Program-made: the position numbers and the translations under genes
Shown: positions 1 through 5,221 of the stretch, piece after piece
Layout: every line of letters begins with the position of its first letter
Position numbering within the stretch: the first letter of the stretch is position 1
DNA from: Fidelibacterota bacterium
Lineage (GTDB): Bacteria; Marinisomatota; Marinisomatia; Marinisomatales; UBA1611
Length of the DNA: 15,142 nucleotides
Assembly (NCBI GenBank): GCA_002722105.1
Contig: PBKF01000025.1
Location: 1 to 15,142, forward strand
Direction: 5' to 3'
The notes under the pieces: generated by a model
What the model was told of the DNA's origin: nothing
Database searches by the model: none
The model's input: only the letters and a program-made list of their open reading frames with translations

Positions 1-30
1 GTCCTGAGCCAGGATCAAACTCTCCATTGT
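1..30 (-). rRNA. 16S ribosomal RNA, 5' end only (partial)
   Basis: Read on the minus strand, bases 23 to 4 give AGAGTTTGATCCTGGCTCAG, the universal conserved 5' segment of bacterial 16S rRNA (the 27F primer site). In E. coli this segment begins at base 8, which places the mature 5' end near base 30 here. Only about 30 bases are present; the rest of the gene, and presumably 23S and 5S, lie beyond the left edge. This stretch is too conserved to classify the organism. The exact mature end is inferred by analogy with E. coli. Confidence 0.95.
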
Positions 31-120
31 ATGTAATAAAGATATTTGTCGTTCTGGCCGGAATCGACGTTAAGACTCGTCGCATACCAAATTTTCAATA
101 ATCATGCTGAATAAAGCCGA
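31..120 (-). other. 16S rRNA leader with small hairpin and boxA-like stretch
   Basis: This is the roughly 90-nt transcribed leader between the proposed rRNA promoter and the mature 16S end. It holds a perfect 5-bp inverted repeat, CGACG (82-78) and CGTCG (69-65), with an 8-nt loop, which may be a leader hairpin or part of the processing region. A stretch reading TTATTGAAAATTTGG on the minus strand (about 101-87) loosely resembles the boxA-type antitermination signals of FCB rRNA leaders, but the match is weak. The 3' partner of any RNase III stem would lie past the 16S gene, outside the window. No open reading frame is expected here. Confidence 0.5.
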
Positions 121-151
121 CAAAATTACCTTTAGCGAAATGCTCTAGCAA
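121..151 (-). promoter_or_regulatory. rRNA operon promoter, Bacteroidota-type (TTG-N20-TAnnTTTG)
   Basis: On the minus strand TTG (151-149) is followed by 20 bases and then TAATTTTG (128-121), an exact match to the TAnnTTTG -7 element recognised by Bacteroidota primary sigma factors. The same DNA can be read as TTGCTA-N17-TAATTT in sigma70 terms. Transcription would start near 115-117. The 30 bases upstream (about 165-194) are almost pure A/T, as expected of an UP element, and reach the stop codon of the preceding gene. No terminator separates that gene from this promoter. Confidence 0.7.
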
Positions 152-194
152 CACTTATTCAACAATAGTTATATTCATTTTTATAAAATAAATC

Positions 195-1259
195 TTATAA
201 TGTAACTAGCGTAGGCTCTGGAAAATCTAAGAACCGTTCGGGCGAGATTTTATCTATTCTTTCTTGGATGTAATATTCTACTAATCTTTCATTTTTATAT
301 TGTGTATCAAAATATGATTTAATTGTGCTTCCAACAAAAATTGCTACACTGATTGCTATTGGTGGTAGCATGAATCGGGATGAATTTGATGAAATAGACA
401 TTTTTTCTGGTATTTTATCAGGTTTTGCCAAATTGGGAACTGAATTACTTAATTGGTAATTCTTATAGGTTGGAATGGATGTGCCTTCAGGATCAATGAA
501 TCGATTACCGCCTACCAGAGATTCAACCTTACTCCAATAGCTTATCAACATTAGGAGACCAACACTGGTTAATACGCCCTGTCCTTTATCCCATTCTTTT
601 AGCATGAATTGACCTCCACCTGGCATAATCCATCCAGACAAGAATACTAAATACCGATTATGACTTGGTACGCTACTTACATTTTCAATCGTTTGATACA
701 ATGGAGTCATTAACTTGTTATAATGTCCATGATTGAAAATTTCCTGTGCTGTGATAAATGTTGTACGAGCATTCTCCCATTTTAATTTTTTCATGAATGC
801 ATACCCACGAAATGTCATGAGATATGGATCTTCCGTGTTATTAGTTTTTTCTAATAATTCGTTTATTTCATCGGCAATAAGATGAATATATGTGTCGCGG
901 TATATTGCAGCCTTATAGATGATGGATGATTCATTCTCCATTTGTATTACTTGCCTATAATAGCGATGCGCCAATTTATAATTCTGCATTTCTTCATAAC
1001 ATCTTGCAATATAATAATTGATTGTTGAACTTATTGGGTCATCTGGAAATTTATAAAGTAGTTGAAAAGCAGTTAGAAGACACCGTTCATAATATCCTTC
1101 TTTAAAGAGAAAATCACAAAATGATACCATTTCCTCCTTTTGATATGTGGTATAATTATTCCATTCAGTTTGGATGTTGTCTACAGACCTATAGGAGTTT
1201 TGTGTCCATACCACCCCCAATAGACATCCAATTAGAATTGTTTTAAATGAGTTCCGCAT
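195..1259 (-). CDS. TPR-containing DUF5683 family membrane protein
   Basis: 354 residues, ATG to TAA. Residues 1-19 form an export signal (MRNSFK, a hydrophobic stretch, then VVWT before Gln20). LIGC at 9-12 fits a lipobox, but the hydrophobic run continues past it, so a lipoprotein is less likely. Residues about 45-175 look like TPR-type helical repeats (paired Tyr/Ala helices such as YYIARCYEEMQNYKLAHRYY). Residues 206-243 (LSGWIMPGGGQFML, then KGQGVL and a hydrophobic helix) match the PGxGQ-type core of the DUF5683 family, which is common in Bacteroidota and relatives and of unknown biochemical role. A second membrane helix lies at about 297-315, followed by a charged tail. There is no T9SS sorting domain, unlike most neighbours. 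The ATG follows directly on a terminator T-tract. No alternative start preserves the signal, because the next Met is residue 44. The family call rests on the motif and layout. Confidence 0.75.
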   Translation of the reverse strand: MRNSFKTILIGCLLGVVWTQNSYRSVDNIQTEWNNYTTYQKEEMVSFCDFLFKEGYYERCLLTAFQLLYKFPDDPISSTINYYIARCYEEMQNYKLAHRYYRQVIQMENESSIIYKAAIYRDTYIHLIADEINELLEKTNNTEDPYLMTFRGYAFMKKLKWENARTTFITAQEIFNHGHYNKLMTPLYQTIENVSSVPSHNRYLVFLSGWIMPGGGQFMLKEWDKGQGVLTSVGLLMLISYWSKVESLVGGNRFIDPEGTSIPTYKNYQLSNSVPNLAKPDKIPEKMSISSNSSRFMLPPIAISVAIFVGSTIKSYFDTQYKNERLVEYYIQERIDKISPERFLDFPEPTLVTL

Positions 1260-1293
1260 AAAAAAATTCCCCTATCCAAAGATAGGGGAATTT
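1260..1293 (-). terminator. Strong intrinsic terminator after the 349-aa secreted protein gene
   Basis: A perfect 13-bp inverted repeat pairs bases 1281-1293 with 1264-1276 around a 4-nt loop (1277-1280). On the minus strand it is followed by seven consecutive T (1266-1260). It starts 28 bases after the TAA stop at 1322. The T-tract ends directly at the ATG of the next gene (1259), an unusual arrangement discussed in the findings. Confidence 0.93.
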
Positions 1294-1321
1294 AATAAAA
1301 AGTTTCTGTTTAAAAATAGTT

Positions 1322-2371
1322 TTAGCGAAGCAGTAACATTTTCTTTCTAGATGTAAAAGATTTGCTTCTAAGTTCATAAAAATAAATGCCCGATGCAACG
1401 GGATTCCCCATGGTATCTGTAGCATTCCAGTCTATAGTATAGGATCCAGGAGCTAATACTTCATTGACTAACATTTTTACATTCTGACCTAAAATATTAT
1501 AAATATTTATGATTACCTGTTCTGAACCTACAGGCACATCAAAAGAAATCTGTGTTATCGGATTAAATGGGTTAGGATAATTTTGATTCAAAGCAAACTC
1601 ATCTGGAAAAACTTTATCTGCATCTGCAGCTACATTAGAAGTGTTAACAATAGCAGGACTGTCTTCATTTGGATATCCGCAAACAACATTTAAGATGTCA
1701 GGATCCATGGAAGTCCCCGGTAAATTTGCAGTACTAAAGTAGAATTCAATTTCATTTGGTAGTCCACTTTGACCATTGGGTAGCCCATAGGTAATATAAA
1801 GTAAATCACCCTCTTCACCATTCCCTTCTGTTGAAGCTTTTGATGTATTATAGGCCAGTACTTTTACAAAGCCCTCTAAACGATTACTCAAAAGGGTCAT
1901 AGTACGCTGTACACCATTTTCATCATAAACATTTATTAATTTTTCACCTCTTTCAACACCAGATCCAAATGCACTGGATGACCACTCACCATCGCCATCT
2001 AAATCCGTAAATGATTCACCATTATCATAATTTCCATTGACATTGGCATCTTCGTATGGTTCTCCACCAAAATATAGTGCATCCCCAGCATTGTGGTGCA
2101 CGTCAAGTTCAACTCCACGGATTGACTCATTATCCAAAATACGTATGGAAAAAGTGACAGTAGTTTCTGTTAATTCCACACCATCCATAAAAGTAAGACA
2201 CCCGCAAAGACCTGTAGCTATTTCTTGACCATAAGTGGAATTTGGGCTACCATCAGGTAGCATAGTCCTTGTATCGATATGATATGCAGAATCCGCCGGA
2301 CAGTCCATATCTGCCAATAAATTAGAAACTAGCAAACCACTAGTTAAAATTATGCTAAATATTTTTCTCAT
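1322..2371 (-). CDS. Secreted calcium-loop protein with T9SS type A sorting domain
   Basis: 349 residues. Residues 1-20 are a signal peptide (cleavage likely after LLA). A beta-rich region at about 65-250 includes TVTFSIRILDNESIRGVEL, reminiscent of cohesin-like sandwich domains that begin with a 'change in internal structure' strand; this resemblance is tentative. Residues 105-131 hold two acidic, Gly/Asn-rich loops (EDANVNGNYDNGE, then DLDGDGEW), typical Ca-binding DxDxDG-type loops. Cys24, 56, 58 and 231 could form disulfides in the exported protein. Residues 258-349 are the sorting domain: FALNQNYPNPFNP, a YNILGQNV strand, SGIYFYEL, and a basic end KKMLLLR. It should be exported by Sec and then by T9SS. 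It has its own promoter candidate (2396-2427), an AAAGGA Shine-Dalgarno-like site about 8-9 nt before the ATG, and a strong terminator, so it is probably monocistronic. Substrate or partner unknown. Confidence 0.85.
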   Translation of the reverse strand: MRKIFSIILTSGLLVSNLLADMDCPADSAYHIDTRTMLPDGSPNSTYGQEIATGLCGCLTFMDGVELTETTVTFSIRILDNESIRGVELDVHHNAGDALYFGGEPYEDANVNGNYDNGESFTDLDGDGEWSSSAFGSGVERGEKLINVYDENGVQRTMTLLSNRLEGFVKVLAYNTSKASTEGNGEEGDLLYITYGLPNGQSGLPNEIEFYFSTANLPGTSMDPDILNVVCGYPNEDSPAIVNTSNVAADADKVFPDEFALNQNYPNPFNPITQISFDVPVGSEQVIINIYNILGQNVKMLVNEVLAPGSYTIDWNATDTMGNPVASGIYFYELRSKSFTSRKKMLLLR

Positions 2372-2395
2372 AGGATTATTCCTTTTGGATTAAGT

Positions 2396-2427
2396 CAAAT
2401 TTACTTGCTTTAATAGCTATTCTGCAA
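2396..2427 (-). promoter_or_regulatory. Promoter candidate TTG-N21-TAAATTTG for the 349-aa gene
   Basis: On the minus strand TTG (2427-2425) and TAAATTTG (2403-2396, an exact TAnnTTTG) are 21 bases apart. The expected start lies roughly 20 nt before the ATG at 2371. The spacer contains a perfect 10-bp palindrome, AATAGCTATT (2412-2421), a possible operator half. The site lies in the 67-bp gap between the metalloprotease stop and this gene. Confidence 0.6.
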
Positions 2428-2438
2428 TTACCTCTAAG

Positions 2439-5168
2439 CTACTTAACCAAGGCTATTTTTTGAGATGCATTATATTTCCCAGAGTTTACATTTAAAAAAT
2501 AAACTCCGGTTGGTACTTGTTGACCCATACGATCTTTACCATGCCATTGGACTGAATATTGTCCTGCATCCTGATTTTCATTAATCAATACAGTTATTAA
2601 ACGCCCTGATATATCATATACACTTACAATTAAATTATTTAATTCAGGTAGATTAATATCAACAGTTGTAGAAGGGTTAAATGGGTTCGGATAGTTTTGA
2701 CTTACGGAGAATGAAGTTGGGACTATCTTATCTTTTGAGTTGATTGCTGTCAAAGTCATCTCATAAAAACCTGTTCGCTCTTTATTACCACGGTGCATCT
2801 TCCATGAAGATCTCTCACCCATTGGTGACTTAATGTCAATAACTTGTAAGCCACTTGTTGTACCGAAAACAATTTCATAATCATCATCACTATCAAGTCG
2901 TCCTATAGCTGGAGTACCTTCAATATCGCCTGGAACTGTGTAAGGAAAATTGTTAAAAATTGTTCCATCATGATGGAAAATATATATTGTACCTGATTTA
3001 TTAGACGTGACAATTTCCAAATCTCCATCATTATCTAAATCTGCTGTCACTGGACAAGAAACAGCGTTACTACCCAAATCATATGGCCAACCATCTAATT
3101 CATTTTGAGTAGATGGATTCCATACATGGATATGGTCATCATAGCCCACAAACAATAATTCATGAGAACCATCATCGTCAACATCAGCAACAGAAATACC
3201 ACCACGGATATCATCTCCCACATCATAGGTTGCCAATTCAGTACCATCATGTTGCAGTACATATAATATCCCATCATCATTCCCAACAACGATCTCTAAA
3301 TCGTTATCCCCATCTAAATCAACTAAAGTTGCAGGTGATCTAAAACGATGGGAAGCGACAAATGGGAAACCATTCTTTACCGTTCCATCAATATTTACAG
3401 CATACACATTATCTTCATAGGTAGCTATAACAATGTCCAACAAACCATCCCCTTCTAAATCACCAACAGAAGCACCTACTACCATTTTTTCATCCACATC
3501 AAAAGGAAATCCATCCACATTTTCGCCGGTATGATGTATTGCATATAAGGAACCAGAAGTCCCATTTTGAGTTGTAAATATTACCTCTAAATCTCCATCA
3601 CCATCTAAATCTGCTAAAGCAGGTGCCCCAATTATCCAACCAGCTTGGGGGTATGCTAGCTCCTGATTTCCATTGAGACTTAATATATAAAGATTACCAT
3701 CATAGGATCCAAAAATAACTTCATTCTCACCATCCTGATCCACATCTCCCGCGGCTGGACTGGATCGAATAAAATCTCCAGACTCAAAGGGGAAACCCGG
3801 AATAGCGATTCCTGCAATCATATAACTATATAGATTATCATCTTCACTACCAAAATAAATTTCCCCAAAGGTATTATTGTCTAGATCTGCAATTAGAGGG
3901 GATGATTTGATGGACATTCCGGTGACAGGAAATCCATATTGGTTCAAAGAAAGGGAAATTTGAATTTCATTATCAATTTCATAAGGATATTCTTCACTGC
4001 CACTTGTAATATTTACATTGCAGGTAATATTACCTAATTGGGCGCCTGAATAAGCATAGACTTCGAACCAATCTAATAGTTCAAAGGTTACTTCTCCAGG
4101 ATCAATAGGATCTTGAATATGAATAATACCATCTGTAATTGCCAATCTTTCATCTTCCGTTGAAAGAACTAGAGTCACATCAGAAGCAGTTGCGCCCCAA
4201 TGATTGGTTATGTTTGGTTTAATTTTTATCGTCTCTCCAGGATTAAAATTCCCATCTCCATCATTATCATTGGTATAATTCAACCCACTAACAGACAGAC
4301 TAGGATAATAAAACTCATTTTCTAAAAGACCAGGGTGGTAATTTTCTATCATTGTATATGCACGTGAAGCCTGTCCATCAGTAAAAACAGACTGGCAATC
4401 TGAATAATTCATATAATTTGTAACTGGATCATTACCTGGATCATCTGGGCAACTGTCTTGGTTTTGGTTACAGGAATAGATCGCATCTTCCGACATAGCA
4501 GGTGTATCATCCACGGCATCATTAGAAAGACCGCAACCTCCTTGAAAAGTATGAAATAGTCCAAAATAATGACCAGCTTCATGGGGTAAGGTTCCATTGT
4601 TAGGACTTATATAATTATAATGGATTGTAGTCCCTTGCCAGATACTGCCTTCTGGATTCCAAAAAGGAAAATAATTCCAACCCAGAGTTATATATCCTCC
4701 AGAAGCAATGGTCTTAACAGAATAGACATTATAATAATGGATAGGATCTATACTTAGTGAATCTCTCATAGCTTGTTCTTGAGAAGAATATGTAGCCGCA
4801 TCATCAGAATTCACTTCAAACCATTCATCGCTCATCGTTCTCGTTACAGTATCAAGTGTAAAATAATAATTGAAAGTTTCATTATATGCATTGTTCAAGC
4901 CTTCAACTGCTTGTTCAATTGTAAAATCACTGATATTTCCTTGGCCTGAAGAAGAATATATTACATGCCATGCAACTAATACATGTACAGCATCATTATC
5001 ACGAACATCTCTATCATTTAAATCCCAGTATTCATCCACTAGTCTCCTAGTTTCAACAATCTCATCTTCAGTTGGCTCCGGTGTGCCACAAACTTCTTGA
5101 TACTGCTGCAAAAGAATAATATTACAAGAAAAAATAAAAATTGAAAAATATTTTGATAATACCCTCAT
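2439..5168 (-). CDS. Secreted pappalysin-type (M43B) zinc metalloprotease with FG-GAP/VCBS propeller and T9SS sorting domain
   Basis: 909 residues. The signal peptide is at about 1-20. A protease domain follows from about 60 (VHVLVAWHVIY, NISDFTIEQ, typical of M43 peptidases). HEAGHYFGLFH at 196-206 is the metzincin zinc site (His196, Glu197, His200, Gly203, His206). DAVDDTP, paired Cys and the Met-turn NYMNYSDC (Met253) follow, as in pappalysins. A Ca-type loop NDNDGDGNFNPGE (300-312) leads a CARDB/NEW3-like Ig domain to about 410. Eight FG-GAP/VCBS repeats fill 421-775, each with SPA-xxDLDGDGxLEIxxG-type loops, and end with WKMHRGNKERTGFY. The sorting domain is 819-909 (NYPNPFNP at 825-832, ending QKIALVK). 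All active-site residues are intact, so an active exo- or surface protease is expected; the propeller may bind substrate or partners. AAGGAG 6 nt before the ATG supports the start. A promoter candidate lies at 5191-5221. Confidence 0.93.
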   Translation of the reverse strand: MRVLSKYFSIFIFSCNIILLQQYQEVCGTPEPTEDEIVETRRLVDEYWDLNDRDVRDNDAVHVLVAWHVIYSSSGQGNISDFTIEQAVEGLNNAYNETFNYYFTLDTVTRTMSDEWFEVNSDDAATYSSQEQAMRDSLSIDPIHYYNVYSVKTIASGGYITLGWNYFPFWNPEGSIWQGTTIHYNYISPNNGTLPHEAGHYFGLFHTFQGGCGLSNDAVDDTPAMSEDAIYSCNQNQDSCPDDPGNDPVTNYMNYSDCQSVFTDGQASRAYTMIENYHPGLLENEFYYPSLSVSGLNYTNDNDGDGNFNPGETIKIKPNITNHWGATASDVTLVLSTEDERLAITDGIIHIQDPIDPGEVTFELLDWFEVYAYSGAQLGNITCNVNITSGSEEYPYEIDNEIQISLSLNQYGFPVTGMSIKSSPLIADLDNNTFGEIYFGSEDDNLYSYMIAGIAIPGFPFESGDFIRSSPAAGDVDQDGENEVIFGSYDGNLYILSLNGNQELAYPQAGWIIGAPALADLDGDGDLEVIFTTQNGTSGSLYAIHHTGENVDGFPFDVDEKMVVGASVGDLEGDGLLDIVIATYEDNVYAVNIDGTVKNGFPFVASHRFRSPATLVDLDGDNDLEIVVGNDDGILYVLQHDGTELATYDVGDDIRGGISVADVDDDGSHELLFVGYDDHIHVWNPSTQNELDGWPYDLGSNAVSCPVTADLDNDGDLEIVTSNKSGTIYIFHHDGTIFNNFPYTVPGDIEGTPAIGRLDSDDDYEIVFGTTSGLQVIDIKSPMGERSSWKMHRGNKERTGFYEMTLTAINSKDKIVPTSFSVSQNYPNPFNPSTTVDINLPELNNLIVSVYDISGRLITVLINENQDAGQYSVQWHGKDRMGQQVPTGVYFLNVNSGKYNASQKIALVK
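2844..3908 (-). repeat. Eight tandem FG-GAP/VCBS protein repeats (beta-propeller)
   Basis: This part of the metalloprotease gene encodes eight repeats starting near residues 423, 470, 515, 565, 611, 656, 705 and 752, about 40-50 residues apart. Each carries a variant of (S/A)PxxxDLDGDGxxEIxFG followed by a LY(V/I/A)-type strand. Six keep an acidic loop able to bind calcium. Eight repeats suggest a seven- or eight-bladed propeller. Repeats are similar at protein level and diverged at DNA level, so they look old. Confidence 0.85.
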
Positions 5169-5174
5169 CTGGAT

Positions 5175-5221
5175 CTCCTTAATATAATTAGAAATATATG
5201 ACTCATTTACTACTTCATCAA
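5175..5221 (-). promoter_or_regulatory. Promoter candidate TTG-N20-TATATTTC and Shine-Dalgarno AAGGAG before the metalloprotease
   Basis: On the minus strand TTG (5221-5219) lies 20 bases before TATATTTC (5198-5191), one base off TAnnTTTG. The TTG is inside the last codons of the upstream gene, and the intergenic gap is only 41 bp. AAGGAG (5180-5175) sits 6 bases before the ATG at 5168. No terminator hairpin is visible in the gap, so read-through from the upstream gene is also possible. Confidence 0.45.

Noticed and set aside
31..194. tRNA or small RNA gene in the region before 16S
   Set aside because: No cloverleaf or T-loop (GTTCRANNC) pattern; the content is explained by the promoter and leader.
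1243..1425. Small plus- or minus-frame candidate across the terminator
   Set aside because: It would be translated through the intrinsic terminator and the C-terminal sorting domain in another frame; the composition is not protein-like.
3113..3343. Plus-strand frame encoding a His-rich peptide opposite the propeller repeats
   Set aside because: It is the antisense of repeated Asp/Gly/Asp codons (ATC/CAT on the other strand), with no ribosome site and no independent signal.
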